A stretch of 64,000 nucleotides of DNA, taken from assembly GCF_042242105.1 (NCBI RefSeq), contig NC_092027.1, positions 18,004,259 through 18,068,258 of the forward strand, in the 5' to 3' direction. The notes below the pieces were generated by a model that did no database searches, was not told the origin of the DNA, and saw only the letters and a program-made list of their open reading frames with translations. Below are positions 1 to 18,239 of the stretch, in pieces. The DNA comes from Pempheris klunzingeri. Taxonomy: Eukaryota; Chordata; Actinopteri; Acropomatiformes; Pempheridae. Both the position numbers and the translations under genes were made by a program. Within the stretch, counting starts at the first letter, position 1, and each line of letters begins with the position of its first letter.

Positions 1-1264
1 TAACTTCACTGAAAGTCTAATCACCAGAGGATTCCTTGTTTAGGCTTGGTTTTGTGAGGGGACCATTTCATCATTTTCAAACCTGACTTTTCATTTGGAG
101 AAAACAAAGACTAGATGCCTTTTTCAGAGGTGAATGTCATCAGTCTCTAGCCTCACGTCTTGTCCAGACCTGGCATTAACGTGCGTCTTGGGTGATCCGA
201 TCACAAGTGGACAGCCTTAAATATACCAGTTTACACTTTGCATGTCTTCCTTTATGGAAATGAATATGTGCATCATACATTTGTACCAGCACTAATAAAG
301 GAGAGTGATCATTTTATTTAAAATGTTGAAATATTTCAAATATCTATTAAATAGCAATGTCTCCTCTATACAAACAACGTTTCCCTTGTGAGTCCGTATT
401 TCTGTGCTTGGTGCAACAATATCACTGCATCATGTTCAGGTTAACATTATTGTCTTTAATATCACAGTTCAAATCAAATCCATAACATTAACTACTCTGA
501 GTACAAAGCAAAGTTTCAGTGAGCAGGCAGATGATGTACGCAGATCCATGGATCCATGGAAAAGAGACATTAAGGATTTAAGAGTCACTTGCCACTTGTG
601 CTGATAAACATGGCTCAGCAGGCGGACATAATGGTCCACTAGAAACATTTCTAAATGCACAGTAGGTTGCAGGTTCTAAAGATTATATTTAACATCTTTT
701 GGTTCTGACAGGTTAAAATCACCTTAAAATATTGGTGTACCTTCTGCTTAGGCAGTGGCATGTCAGCTGAGTGGGCGGTCCTTCGGTGTGGCTCAGGGGA
801 TATACACGTACACACTGCTAAAAGAACATGATCATGTGTGGCCCAGACCACTTCTGAATATTGTCTGAGCAATCGGGTCTCAATGCATCCTCAGTGCATC
901 TTGGGTGCTTTCACACCTTTACCTAGAGCTGACTGGATCACTGACGAGGCATGTTAATGCCAGGTCTGTACAGGGCCTCAGCTTCTCCAAAGGTTTCGTC
1001 ATCGCAGTTTTTCAAAGGATTTTTTCAGTCCGGAGTCTGCTATGTGAGATCAGAGCCAAGGATCAGGTTAAATTAGGCTTAAAATATTGGTATAGACTCG
1101 GTTTGGTTTATAGAATGAGTGGATTAGTAAAAGGTTCCCCTGTGATTATGAGACAGCCTCCCACTGGAAGCCTTTGTTCTTGCATGACGTAGACCTGCTC
1201 CTCCATTACATGTTGAGATGGTATTAAATATTCAGCAGATCTCTGTGGTTATGGATGGCTCTGT

Positions 1265-1379
1265 GTTTGTGTGTGCCTGCCTGTGTGTGTGTGTGTGTGC
1301 CTGTGTGCCTGTGTGCCTGTGTGTGTGTGTGTGTGCCTGTGTGTGCCTGTGTGTGCCTGTGTGTGCCTGTGTGTGTGTG

Positions 1380-1425
<46 letters not shown>
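1265..1425. repeat. TG-rich microsatellite (TG runs with TGCC interruptions)
   Basis: About 160 bases of GTGTGT with regular CCTGTGTG interruptions, ending in a pure GT run. The Cys/Val open frames across it are artefacts. Confidence 0.95.
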
Positions 1426-1428
<3 letters not shown>

Positions 1429-2219
1429 GATTGTTTCAGATTGTTTTGTATGGATGGTGATGTTTTGCCTGGTTTGAAGGGGGTTTAATCAGCTAGCAGC
1501 TGCTGCCCTCTACTGTCCACACTGTAGAATTCAGCAGCTTTCTGTCAGTTTGGAGGGCTGCGTGTGTCTTTGTGTGTTGCATTGTCTGTTTGTTTTTGAT
1601 GGCGCACTGTGGGGAAGGAGATTTATAAAATATTACACACTCACTTCTATTTTAGTTTTTACTCTATTGAAGGTTCTGATAAATCATGTTTAGCAATCCT
1701 GCATCCCATAGCTTCACCCTGAAAATCACATGAGCAGCAGGCAACATGAAATGCTGATTCAGTGCCCCAGACAGTTTAAAAAAAAAAAAAAAAAAAAAGG
1801 TATAGGCTGCTTAATTAATTATTGACCAGCTACTTGATCCAAATTCTGGAAGTCCTCATTCAGAACTGTTTAGAAGATATGTCAAGGCGTCCTGGACTCT
1901 GTTCTTAGCTAGGTTTGATTGTTGATGATTTGACACAGTCTGGATTTTTCCCTTCTTTAAAGCTGGCTGAAAATGTATCTGCTGCTGTTTAGGGAGCAAA
2001 TTTCCATTCATGAACTCTATTAAAATTACTCCAAAATTAAAGCAAATTAGGTTTATAAACTAGTATTTGATTTAGACCACAGTCTTGACATGCGATCACA
2101 TCTATTTAACCATGCACACCATCACTTGTGGTCGAACTGCATTTCCCAGTTAATACAAACTCAGTATTTCATTCATTTTTCGTGTGAATCAGTATAGTGT
2201 GCATTTCTAAAGCAGTAAT

Positions 2220-2645
2220 TCCATCCATCCATCCATCCATCCATTCATTATCTTCCGCTTATCTGGGGTCGGGTCGCAGTGGCAACAGGTCAAACAGGGT
2301 ACACCCAGATGAGATTCTATAATCCCTCCAGTGAGTTCTTGGTCTCCTTCCGGTGGGACGTGCCCAGTAAACCTCCAAAGGGAGGCGCCCAGGTGCCTGA
2401 CCAGATGCCCGAACCACCTCAACTGGCTCCTTTCGATGTGAAGGAGCAGCAGCTCTACTCCGAGCTCCTCACCCTACTCTAAGGCTGAGCCCAGAAACCC
2501 TACGGAGGAAACTAATTTCAGCCGCTTGCATCCGCAATCTCGTTCCTTCGGTTATTACCCAGAGCTCATGACCATAGGTGAGGGTCCACTTCACCACAGT
2601 GGACCGGTACAGCGCCCGCATTACTGCTGAGCTATGTTGTTAAGC
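2220..2645 (-). mobile_element. LINE 3'-end relic, Rex3/RTE-like
   Basis: On the minus strand this ends in a (GATG)n tail (plus strand CCATCCATCC at 2220-2244) preceded by a sequence typical of fish RTE-type LINE 3' ends. The family name rests on the GATG tail reported for Rex3 and on memory of the consensus. It is 5'-truncated, and the open frames across it are relics. Confidence 0.55.
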
Positions 2646-3185
2646 CACGTCTGAAGATCAGAACCTTGGACTCATCACTCATCGCAAGTCCACTCTCTGG
2701 GAGCGTTGTTACCATTTAGTGTTTATTTTTTTCACTATCTTTGGCCAATGACAGACATGAACATGCCAAAAGCTTATTAATATGGAAGCCCCCAAAGTCC
2801 TGAGAAATCTTTTAGAACTTCAGGGGCTCCGTTCAGCAACCAGCCAAGTTTCATTTTGGCCTGTTATCAAGGCACTTACCAAATGACTGTTATTACCTAC
2901 AGCTGATTGGATCTCATCTGACTGAAATAATATACATACAGTGGTAGCAATTCTGCTTGCAGATTGCTCACCTCCACCGACTCATTTCCCCTCAGACCTG
3001 CCATGTGGTCGCTGATGATTGGATTCAGCATAACATCCAAATTTAGTGTGCTGTTTTTAAGTTGAACACATACATTAGATTACAAGGTTGATTTGCTTAT
3101 TGTTATTGGAGAGGACCTCTGTAGTGCATGTTTGAAAAGCCCTTTTCCTTTCATTAAACCCTTCTTTGTTTTTCACTTTCTGTAG

Positions 3186-7382
<4,197 letters not shown>

Positions 7383-10300
7383 GCCCACCCAGCCCTGCAG
7401 CCCCTCTGAAGCCACTCCCCATCCTGCCCTCCCTCCTACCCCATACTGAAGCACTCCCAGATCCACCAACATCCCCACCCCCCATCGCATGCAGTGCCTG
7501 TCCGTGTGCCTACCTTAAACCAACCCATGAAAACCCACCAAGTCAGACAAAGACACTAAACTGTCAGTGCATCTCAAATGTTCTTATTGTAGTAAAAACC
7601 TTATTTGTCAGCATTGTTTAACAATTATAATTCTCATTATTATTGCTGTTGGTAGCACTATTATTATACCCGCAACTACCATTTTTGCTTCACATATTAT
7701 TACTCATTATGCTGTTTTTTTCTTTTATTTAAGTGTTTGGCCCAGTTTTTGTTTCTATGCTGTCTCTCCTTTATTTTGGGGAGTGACGTTGGATCATTGT
7801 AGGGCCACTTTAGGCCACAATCTTGTAGGTTTTTTTCCCCATGCAGTTATAAAGCATAGATGTGACTATTGCTAGTAACAGAAGGTCAACAGGGTGCATT
7901 GTGGTTGCTATGCAACATAGTTTAAAACTTTGAAGCTTTGTAAAAAAAAAATACTGATAGGAACAAAAACAGATGATATTAAGTTAGCAAGCACTCCACT
8001 TGCTCTTGAAAAGCTTGTTCTGAAAATCGGGGACAGAATTGAGAGCAGAGCACCCACATTGGTATTATGTCATCGGAAAGGGCTGGTTTCAAGAGCTGTT
8101 TTCACACTCATACATAGCTTAAGTTCCAACATGATCACCCTGACAACATTCCCAAATTTTGAGGAGACCCCCTGCTTCCATCAGAGCTATTTAACTGGAA
8201 ATGACTGACAAAAGGTGAAAAATGTGTACAAAAGAGAATCCTATGTGATGAGAGTTTGGAAAACTTTTTCCTTTGCTAGTTGGCTCCCTCCATTCCCCAT
8301 CAAAAGGTCATCATCAATTTCTTCATTTCAGATGTCAGCCTCTCCTGTTACAGACTTAAATAGCTATCAGACGTATGTGCGCAGGACATATTGTAGTTGT
8401 ACTGATCAGGACTGATGCAGCAACATCCCAATTCAACTTCAGTGGACCAACAGCTGATACAAAGTCGACCAAGGAGGGAGCTGACGGGCGAGAGGATGTC
8501 ATCTACAAACTCACCCAGTATTCACAGAAGGATGATGGTCTCCACTCAGAGAGAAGCAAGTTGATTTTTCCTCTTGGTTCCATCTCATCCCACTACCTGC
8601 CACTGACCCTTCCACGCCCACCCTCAATTACCTTTGGCCAACCAGTATGCACAGACTGAAACCTTTTTACCCAGCAGCTCCACTTGGTATCACATGTTCT
8701 TTAAGAAAGTGGAAAGAACTCAAATCTGAAGGTGGAAACACATTTTGTGTCCAAACCACAGATCATGTACCTAGAAACCTAGAAATCTGGGTTCTTTTTC
8801 TTGTTATATTTGGGTTTTTAGATTGTTGCCCTACCCCCATCTCCCCTTCTCTTTTTTTCTTGGTTTGTTTCTTTCTTTGTTTTTTTGCGGCGTCTCCAAT
8901 TGAAATGGTGGCGTACCTGAGAGGTATTAGCCCCTGGAGACGATAATAATCAACATAGCTAAAAACAGAAACTAAATATCTGTATGTTTATGTATAGATA
9001 CCTAGCTTCAGAGAAAAAAAAGGATGTGGATTATATCTTTTATGGGAGAGACATGGATCAATCATTGTGTGCACGCTCTGCACACAAGTTGCCTCACTCC
9101 AGAGAAGCACTTTCCTTATTTCCAATTGGAAAAATGTTTTTTTTTAAAAGAGGAAAAGAATGTTACATTTGAGAGTGGCTAAGGTCTGGGTACTGGCTGA
9201 TGGCCAACCAGAGAGTCAAGGAGATTGATTGGAGTATTGTAGATTGCGTCAAGGTGTTTTTTTAATGGATGATGAATGGTTTAATCCCAGCTCAGTGTAC
9301 TGGGGTCAGACCCAGCCTGCAAAGATGTTGTGGCTGTCCTGGGTCGATGTACCAGCATCACTACTGGGTCCCTTTGACTCACTCTCTGGAAAACCCAGCA
9401 ATAACTGAAAATTCATTTGTAGTCAGTGTAAGTAAAGTTATTCTCCTTCTCAAGTGTCACCAAAGCAATCCCACCTCATATTACGAGAGACGAGCAGTTC
9501 AGGCCACTGGGACTAATACAGAAATACACCTTGAATACAATCAAAAGAATTTCATTGGAATAATTGTAATGAGCGTGCTGTCGCACAACCCTGATGAGAA
9601 GGAAGTGTTCAGGTTAGGTCTAAGTATGTTGTTTTTCTAGTGGATGTCAATCACTGACATTGGTATAACCCTAATGTAAAGTGTACTTACAACACTTCAC
9701 TGGTTTCCTCAGGAGTGATGGAATTTGCAGTAGCTCAGGCATTTCAAGCAGTGTTCTGTCAATGTGCAGTATTATTCATGGAACATGGTGACACCTTACA
9801 GAAGGATACAAGAGGCTGTGATGTCACTTTGGGTTTGAGATGGGAGACACAGGCAGTTCGCACAGGCTTCGAGCTGACCATCCAGTACATTTCAGTCTGA
9901 TTAGTCAAGTAACTGATGACGAGGGGAAAGCCCCAGCTTAAAAAGAAGTCTCAAATTGTCACTGTCACAACTTACCTTACAAAGTCTTATGTCTTATTTG
10001 GAAACATTTAAAATATCATGCAGACTGTTCCAGACAGGTATTTTAGGATGACACCTATCAAAAGTCCAATCCATGACAAACTCTTCCAGGCAGGTGCACA
10101 TAAACCAGATTGTGGCATGGCTATAAACTAGCAAACTATTCCTAGAAGCTTGAGTCAAACAATATCAACAAATAACACAATTCCATCATTGACATGAAGC
10201 TGATGCTGCTGCAGAGGGTTGCAGGTGACCTAACGCACCTTCTGGCAGCTATATTGGATTTCATCAGGTGGACCACAAGTGATGTGTTTCAAACAAAATG

Positions 10301-10613
10301 TTTATCTGTCAGTGTCTGTGCTGTTGATGTGTGAATGGAATAGTCACTAATCACTTTTGTGCTGGATGATATCTAACCATAAGTTAAGTTAGTTCCCTCT
10401 GGGCTCACACTCTTTAACTTTTAATCCTCTGTACAACTTTGTGCAGATACTCCTGTTCCAAAATGTCACTTTGTCAGGTATTTTGGTTTATGACCAAATT
10501 CCTGCAAAGCTAATGACGTTCAGCTTCACTTGTACTGTGTGGTCAGTGTGGTCAGTGTTAATTGGCAAATAGCATGCTAACATGCAAAGCTCAGATGGTG
10601 AACACGTTTAATA

Positions 10614-12072
10614 TACAGTACCAGTCAAACGTTTGGACACACTCTCATTCAGTGGCTGTCTTTACTTTTATTATTTTCTACATTGTAGATTAATATTGGA
10701 GGAACACGTATGGAATTATGTAGTAAACAAAGTATTTTAAATTCTTCAAAGTGGCCACCTTTCACTTTGATAACAGCTTTGCCCACTCTCTGCGTTCTCT
10801 CAGTCAGCTTCATGAGGTCACCTGGATGGTTTTCCTTCACTCTGTGGTCCAACTCCTCCCAAACCATCTCAGCTGGGTTTAGGTCAGGTGATTGTGGAGG
10901 CCAGGTCATGTGACGCAGCCCTCCATCACTCTCCTTCTTGGTCAAACAGCCCTCACACAGCCTGGAGGAGTGTTTGGGCTCATTGTCCAGTTGAGAAACA
11001 AATGATGGTCCCACTAAGCTCAGACCAGATGGGATGGCATATCACTGCAGAATGCTGTGGTAGCCATGCTGGGTCAGTGTGCCTTTAATTTAAAATAAAT
11101 CACCACCAGTGTGACCAGCAGAGCCCCCCCACACCATCACACCCCCTCCTCCATGCTTCATGGTGGGAACCACACATGTAGAAACCATCTTCTCACCTTT
11201 TCTGTGTCTCACAAAGACATGGGGGGGTGGAACCAAACATGTCACATTTGGACTGACCAGACCAAAGTACAGACTCCCACTGGTCTAAAGTCCTCTTTGT
11301 GTTTCTGGGCCCGTGAAATTCTCTTCTTCTTCTTGTTCTTCCTCAGTAGTTTCTTCTTTGCAGCAGCTCCACCATGAAGGCCTGTTTCACACAGTCTCCT
11401 CTGAACAGCTGATGTTCAGGTGTGTCTGCTACTTGAACTCTGAAGCATTTATGTGGCTCTAATCTGAGGTGCTGTTGATTTGCGGTATCTTAGGCTGGTA
11501 ACACTAATGAACTCTGCAGCAGAGTACTGTTACTTTTTGAGTGTTTCCTCATGTGCAGTCAGGAAAACCATCAAAGTTCTTGACATTTTCAGGATCGACT
11601 GACCCTCAGTCTTAAAGTAATGATGGACTGTTGTCTCTCTTTACTCTTTACTTACTGAGTGGTTCTTACCATAATATGGATTAGAAGAGTAGTGGAATAA
11701 GACTGTTCACTGTATAGAACTGTGCACCAACCCTACCTCTGCACAACACAACTGATGGTCTCAAACACATTAAGAAGGCAAGAAACTCCACAAATTAACT
11801 CCTGAGAAGGCACACGTGTTAGCTGAGAACCATCCAGGTGACGACCTCATGGAGCTGATAGAGAGAATGCAGAGAGTGTGGAAAGCTGCCAGCAAAGCAA
11901 AAGGTGTCTATTGTGAAGAATCTGAAATATCAAACATGTTCTGGTTTGTTTAACACGTTTTACTACATAATTCCATATGAGTTCCTTAATCGCTTTGATG
12001 TCTTCAATATGAATCTACAATGTAGAAAAAACCTAATGAGAAGCTGTGTGCACACCTTTGACCGGTGCTGTA
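10614..12072 (-). mobile_element. Tc1-like DNA transposon, degenerate
   Basis: A ~1.46 kb element with imperfect terminal inverted repeats: the left end CAGTACCAGTCAAACGTTTG pairs with the complement of the right end near 12,045-12,070, and both ends sit at TA. Minus-strand coding at 10,649-11,014 reads the transposase C-terminal catalytic region (DNEPKHSS ... PPQSPDLNPAEMVWEELD). The DDE-like DN and NP..WEELD blocks are clear. The rest of the transposase is broken, so it is non-autonomous. It sits in the probable gatad2b 3' UTR. Confidence 0.9.
10649..11014 (-). pseudogene. Tc1-family transposase, C-terminal fragment
   Basis: A 121-residue open frame holds the DNxPKHSS motif at its start and the PPQSPDLNPAE...WEELD motif in the middle, standard for Tc1/mariner catalytic domains. 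The N-terminal helix-turn-helix part, which should lie at higher coordinates, is not open. It is inactive as it stands. Confidence 0.85.
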
Positions 12073-14830
12073 CCTGCTACTTACTTTGTTGACATTGTCA
12101 TTGTGAGCATGCTGGCATTCTGACACTGGCATTTTGTTGAATGCACTCTGCTATAGATGGTGTGGCTGTTGAGTCTTATTCTCTTAATCTTAGTATTGAT
12201 TCTGAAGTTATCAATCAAAAAACAGCTAATAAGTTTTTGTTGCTCGCTAAGAATAAAATGGGGAAAGAAACTCTCCCATGAGCTCCTTCTCACGCCAAGA
12301 CAGTACCACAGTAATATGTAAAATATCAAACAATTCACTTTTCCTAAAATGGTGTTAGATTGATACCAAGGTACACTGTCTCTGTATCTAGTAATTAACA
12401 GACAGGTTTCTGATGGATGGCCTTTGCACATCTCCTGTTGTACTTCTTTGAGTCTGTGCCACAGTACATCATTGCAGCTGCACTGTCCATGTGTGCACAG
12501 TCTGTAAGATGGACGTGTTCTGGTTCATGACGTTATGATGCAAGGAAAATCTGTGTGAGGAGTCCAGACCAGCCCGTCACCGCATCAAACAGCCCGGCCT
12601 TGGGCCAAGACCATGAAACTACCTAGGATTAGATTGACTGATGTAAACTGAAGTTTACACTTGGAAAACATCATTTTTGTTTATTAAAAAAAAAATCCGG
12701 ATCAATTTTCCCTTTGATGGAACAGTTAAAAATGGATGTAGAAATATATTTTAATGTGTTTTTAATGTCTGAGGCAAATTTTTACAGCCATTACCGAAAT
12801 TGATTTTAGCAATGTTTTTGTCAAGCATATCCTTTTGCTGCCAAGCTGAAGTTTAAGAAAAAAAAGGTCCTGTCTCTCTTGCTCTTTTGCAGATGCATCC
12901 ACACATCTTTGTATTTGGACTGCAGATTCTTTTCAAATTTCAATTTTTAGATTTCAGAAGTCATTCTCTTTCTGATGTCTCAATCTGAGTTTTGTTTTCT
13001 TTCTATTGCAGTTAAAAAAAAAATAAACAAATGTATTGACTAAGAAATAAATGACACGATATTTGCTAGGTTTGAAGTAATAATGACTTATTGTACATAA
13101 GCATTTTTCCTCCCTTGTACTGAAAAAAAGAAATTAAATGGTTGTATATTGTGTAGAAAAGCAAACAAAAAGCCATGAATATTGTGAAGCTTGTCATTTC
13201 GTTTTGTGATCACTGTGTATTATTGTGTAACAAATGTGCAAAATGTTTGGGATTCTTTTTTCCCCTCCTCTGCTTCTTGAAGCTGCCCCCCGGGATGCAT
13301 ACGCTTTGGTTGTGGACTAGTTACAATTCGCAGAAAAGTGCTCATTGGTTCAGACAGATGAGGTCTGCTGTTTGCTTCAAATATTCATCTGAACATTTCT
13401 TTTGTTTCTCTTGGGGAATTGAAACTTGAAAAAACGTTGTTTTGAATGGTTTCCTGAACTTGCTCTAGATAAAAGCACTTTGAATGTTTCGCTGTGTGTG
13501 TTGGATCATATGAACGGTATCTGTGGACCCTTCTGAACTAATGCTTGGTCCATCTCACCAAAGGACCTCACTGGTGGTTTTCCATGTCACTACAAATCAT
13601 GTCTATCATACATTAGTGCATGTGCATATATTCAGGCAGCCACTGGCTTTGAACTATTGACACTCTAAATTCAATGTGACAGCGGGAGCTGACTCATTTG
13701 AGCTGCCCACAGTTAGTGAAAGGTGACATTTAAAAAGAACAATAACATCTCTTTCCAAAATCCATGGTTTCCCTGTTGCTCTGAAGAATCCCTAGAATAC
13801 AGAGACGGTAACGGTTTCCATTGAAAGGAGTTGTTCACAGTGACAAAGGATCGTTGGACATTGATTCTGGAATGAGACGTTGATGTTGCTCTCATCTTTC
13901 AATACTGTGAGCAGCACAGATGTCTGAAAACCTAGAAAAATAAAAGCAAAACCATATTCTCTGCATGCCTGTATACTAGTAGTTGTGAGAAAACTTTGGT
14001 GAACCAACCTTTAAATGCTAATGTCCTAATGAAATGACTGGAGTTTAGGCTAAAACACAAAAATGAACAAAATATCAAGGAGGAGGTCATTTATTTATGG
14101 TATGTAGCATATGGGCTTAAACACACAAAAGCACTGATCTGCTCCTAATATATGGTTTACATGCTCTTTCTAAGGCCATTTTACTAATATAATATTTCTA
14201 ATATTATATTTCTGCAGGTATCTATCTCCATTGGGATTCTTGGCATAGAAATAGTAAGTTTTGTAGGAAAATCTTTGCCATAAAAAATGTATCTATTCAT
14301 CTATTCATATATCATTTCTTCCATCAGTGAAACTCTAATAAGATGTTTTTGTTGGCCACAGCTGCTGCTTGACCCAAGAAGAGCTGACCCTGAATCAGTG
14401 ATCACTTTTCCTCCCAACAGCATACAACTTTTATAGTCCTCAACTATTTGGCTTTACCTTCTATTAGTTGTTGTTGCTATTACAGGGAAACATTTAATTG
14501 CAAAATCAGTTTTTATCAATTTTCAATTTACCTGTACATGCATTTCTTTTGCATAATGTTGGTAATGTTAAAATAAACATCTCGGTAAGAAGATGATGAA
14601 ATTGACTGGAGACGAATTGAAGTCCATTTTGTTTTGCTTACATCAATCCTGACCTTTTGCACATACTTGATATTAACGGTCTTCAAAAAGTAAAAGAAAA
14701 TAATGCTGTTTGAATACTGCCAGTTGATTGACAATTATGCATTGATTGAAAAAAAATAAGCTAATTTTGGAGGAAATAACTTTGTAATATTTATCTCTTG
14801 CAAGCTATGTTTAATAAAGGTTGAAACAAT

Positions 14831-15182
14831 TTGCTTCCAAGTGTGACTTCATTAACCTTTTTGTGACATGAACTCTGGTTTCAAAGGTTTCAAACTGATT
14901 AATTAACCCTAAAGTTCATGATGTCACTTATTTAACACAACTACATATCTTCCAAAAGGACCAGCTCTGTTTCACTCTGCTTTAGTCTACTACTCTACTT
15001 TTGAATCAGGTAAACTACTCAGAGACACCTCTCATCTCCAGAATGACTCGACCTTACTTTAGAGCCTTCACGAAGAAATGACTGGACTGATGGATTAGAC
15101 TGCGTTAGCTAAAGCTAAGTGAACCTAAAGCATTTCCCTGTATGCTTTTTTCTTTTTAACTTTCAGTGGAGCTTCCTCCAAA
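14831..15182. other. intergenic, nothing recognised
   Basis: AT-rich sequence between the last plausible gatad2b poly(A) site and the LINE cluster. No gene or repeat was recognised. Confidence 0.5.
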
Positions 15183-15438
15183 CAGAATCAGAATCAGAAT
15201 CAGAATGCCTTTAATAATCCCCAGGGGGAAACTGCTTTTTGTTACACACAGCTCCAAAAGAATAAGAATAAACTTCAAACACAAAGTAAAATATAAATAT
15301 ATAAAAGTATGAATAAAAAAAGATGTATTAAAAATTATTATTACAAATTATTACACAGAGGTAAATTATTGCACCAGGTGAGTCCAGAGTCTTATAATAA
15401 TAATGATAATAACAATAATACCACTACTAATAAAAATA
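15183..15438 (-). mobile_element. antisense Rex1/L2-like LINE, 3' terminal part (split by insertion)
   Basis: This is the reverse complement of the 3' end of the LINE at 15,439-18,960. It starts with a CAGAATCAGAATCAGAATC tail, then the GGGGATTATTAAAG-type block and the GTGAGTCCAGAGTC block, all matching 18,742-18,960. The older minus-strand copy continues beyond the inserted plus-strand LINE at 18,961. Confidence 0.88.
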
Positions 15439-15522
15439 GATTAGCGGAGGAGAGAAACCAGAAGGAGACAACGGAGGCGTATGGAGGAAAAGAAATAGAA
15501 ACCCTGTCTCCCCATCGTTACT

Positions 15523-18239
15523 ATGGGCAACGTGAGATCGCTGGTAAACAAGATGGAGGAGCTAACAGCATTAGCCAGGAGTCAGATGGAGCACCGGGAG
15601 TGTAGTCTGGTGTGCTTTTTGGAGACATGGCTGCATCAGGACATTCCCGACGACAATGTTTCCATCGGTGGCTTCCAAACTGTTCTGGCCGACAGGGACT
15701 GCACCAGGAGCGGTAAGCAGAAAGGAGGGGGGCTTGTTGTTCTGGTCAACAACAGGTGGTGCAGTCCTGGCTGCTCATATTACTATCAAGGAGCGCATCT
15801 GCAGCCCGGACATTGAACTGTTTGCTGTTGGTCTTCGTCCATATTATCTGCCACGGGAGTTTTCACATGTTGTCATGGTGACTGTTTACATTCCTCCTTC
15901 TGCCAGCCCGACTTCGGCGTGTGACGTCATTCACTCCGCCATAGCCCGGGTACAGACTCTACACCAGAGTGCACTCATTGCTGTCCCGGGTGACTTCAAC
16001 CATGTCACCATGTCAAAAGCACTGCCCAACTTCACACAGTACGTGAACTGTTTCACCAGAGAAGAGAGGATCCTGGACTTAATGTATGCTAACGTGAAGG
16101 ATGCATACAGCTCCTCTCCCCTCCCCCCTCTGGGCAGGTCTGACCACAGTCTCATACACCTCAGTCCCACTTATTTGCCTCTGGTAAAAAGACAGCCTGT
16201 GACCATAAAGACAGTGAGGAGATGGTCGGAAGAGGTGTATGTGGAACTGCAGGGATGTTTTGAGGTCACAGACTGGCAGGCACTCTGTGAGCCAAATGGA
16301 GAAGACATTGACGGGCTCACAGAGTGCATCACGGACTACATCAACTTCTGTGTAGACTCCACTGTTCCAGTAGAGACTGTTCACTGTTACCCAAACAACA
16401 AACCGTGGGTAACAAAGGACATTAAGGCCCTCCTGAATGATAAGAAGAGGGATTTCAGGGCTGGCAACAAGGAGGAGATGAAAATCACACAGAGACACCT
16501 GAAGTACAAGATCAGAGAGGCTAAGGAGGAATACAGGAAGAAGATGGAGCAGAAACTCCAGCATAATAACAACAGAGAGGTCTGTAGAGGGATGAGAACA
16601 ATCACTGGTTTTAAGTCAGCTGGCAACAGTGGAGTTGAAGGCAGTGTGGAATGGGCCAATGAACTTAATCTGTTCTTCAACAGATTTGATGTCCAGGCCC
16701 CTGCACTCCCTATAGACACTAACATCAACACCTCGATTGTTCTGCCCCCAACAACACCTACTCCACGCTCTCCCCCTCACCCTCCTTACAGCCTCTCATC
16801 TTCAGGGGAAGGCCACTCTCTCACCTCTATCCCCACCCCCTCACCCCCATCTTCAGTGACTATCACAGCTGAAGATGTTAGAAGACAGCTGGGGAAACTT
16901 CACTCTGGCAAGGCTGCAGGCCCTGATGGTGTCAGCCCCAGGGTGCTCAAAACCTGTGCCATCCAGCTCTGTGGAGTTCTTCAGCATGTCTTCAACATGA
17001 GTTTGAGTCTGCGGAGGGTCATGTGGAAGACATCCTGCCTAGTTCCTGTGCCGAAGAAGCCGCGCCCCGGTGACTCTAAGGACTACAGACCTGTGGCGCT
17101 GACCTCCCACATCATGAAGACCCTGGAGAGACTCATCTTGGAGCAGCTCTGGCCCGTGGTCAAATCATTTTTGGACTCCCTACAGTTCGCCTACCAGCCC
17201 CAACTTGGAGTGGAGGATGCCATTATCTACCTGCTTGACCGCGTCTACACTCACCTGGACAAGACAGCGAGCACTGTGAGAGTCATGTTTTTTGACTTCT
17301 CCAGTGCTTTCAACACCATCAGCCCAGGTCTACTGGGTGAAAAGATGTCAGCGATGCAGGTGGACCCCGCCACCGTGTCCTGGGTTGTGGACTATCTGAC
17401 TGGCAGACCACAGTATGTGCGCCTGAAACGCTGTGTGTCAGACAGAGTGGTCAGCAACACCGGGGCCCCACAGGGGACTGTCCTCTCTCCTTTCCTCTTC
17501 ACCCTCTACACCACGGACTTCAACTACTGCACAGAGACCTGTCATCTCCAGAAGTTTTCTGATGACTCAGCAGTGGTTGGATGTATCAGCAAGGGTGATG
17601 AGGTTGAGTACAGGGCTGTTGTGGACAACTTTGTCACATGGTGTGAGCAGAACCATCTACAGCTCAATGTGACAAAGACAAAGGAACTGGTGGTGGATCT
17701 GAGGAGGACCAAGGTGCCGGTGTCCCCTGTTTTCATTCAGGGGGTCAGTGTGGACATTGTTGAGTATTATAAGTACTTGGGGGTACACATTGATAACAAA
17801 CTGGACTGGGGGAGGAACACTGATGCCCTTTATAGGAAGGGCCAGAGCCGCCTCTATTTTCCGAGGCGGTTGAGGTCCTTCAACGTCTGCAGGACTATGC
17901 TCAGGATGTTCTATGAGTCTGTGGTAGCCAGTGTTATCTTCTATGCTGTGGTATGCTGGGGCAGCAGGCTGTCAGGATGTCAACAGACTGAACAGACTGA
18001 TACGTAGGGCCAGTGACGTTGTAGGAGTGAAGCTCGACTCTCTGACGGTGGTGTCAGAGAGGAGAATGCTTCACAAAGTGGGAGCTATTTTGGACAATGT
18101 GTCCAACCCACTCCATGAAGTGCTGGTTAGATATAGGAGTTCTTTCAGTGCCAGACTAATTGTACCACGATGCACTACAGAGTGCCACAGGAAATCATTC
18201 CTGCCTGTGGCCATTAATCTATACAACTCCTCACTCTGA
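15523..18239 (+). pseudogene. LINE endonuclease-reverse transcriptase, frameshifted
   Basis: Three overlapping frames make one broken polyprotein. 15,523-15,816 gives the start of an apurinic-like endonuclease (LVCFLETWL, GGGLVVLVNN). The main frame 15,656-18,007 gives the rest of the endonuclease (VPGDFNH, GRSDHSLI) and the reverse transcriptase: GKAAGPDGVSP, KDYRPVALTS, FDFSSAFNTI, GAPQGTVLSPFLF and the catalytic FSDDSA, then the C-terminal region. 17,931-18,239 holds the C-terminal end (NRLNRLIRRASDVVG ... NLYNSSL). Frameshifts therefore lie near 15,770 and 17,960-17,990. The catalytic Asp pair is kept, but the copy cannot make an intact protein. Confidence 0.9.

Larger units (their letters stand above)
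1..3185 (+). other. gatad2b intron, with repeats
   Basis: No exon was recognised here. Contents are a TG-rich satellite near 1265-1425, a poly-A run near 1778-1798 and a minus-strand LINE 3' end at 2220-2645. The rest looks like ordinary intron sequence upstream of the acceptor at 3185. Confidence 0.55.
7383..14830 (+). other. gatad2b: probable gatad2b 3' UTR and downstream sequence
   Basis: There is no credible gene between the gatad2b stop and 14,830. The stretch is AT-rich with long T runs. Possible poly(A) signals (AATAAA) lie near 13,022, 13,045 and 14,813. Mammalian GATAD2B has a 3' UTR of several kb, so much of this is plausibly UTR, enlarged by the Tc1-like insertion at 10,614-12,072. 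The true cleavage site cannot be fixed from sequence alone. Confidence 0.5.

Noticed and set aside
1218-1488. Cys/Val-rich open frames across the TG repeat
   Set aside because: They are translations of a microsatellite with no codon structure or homology.
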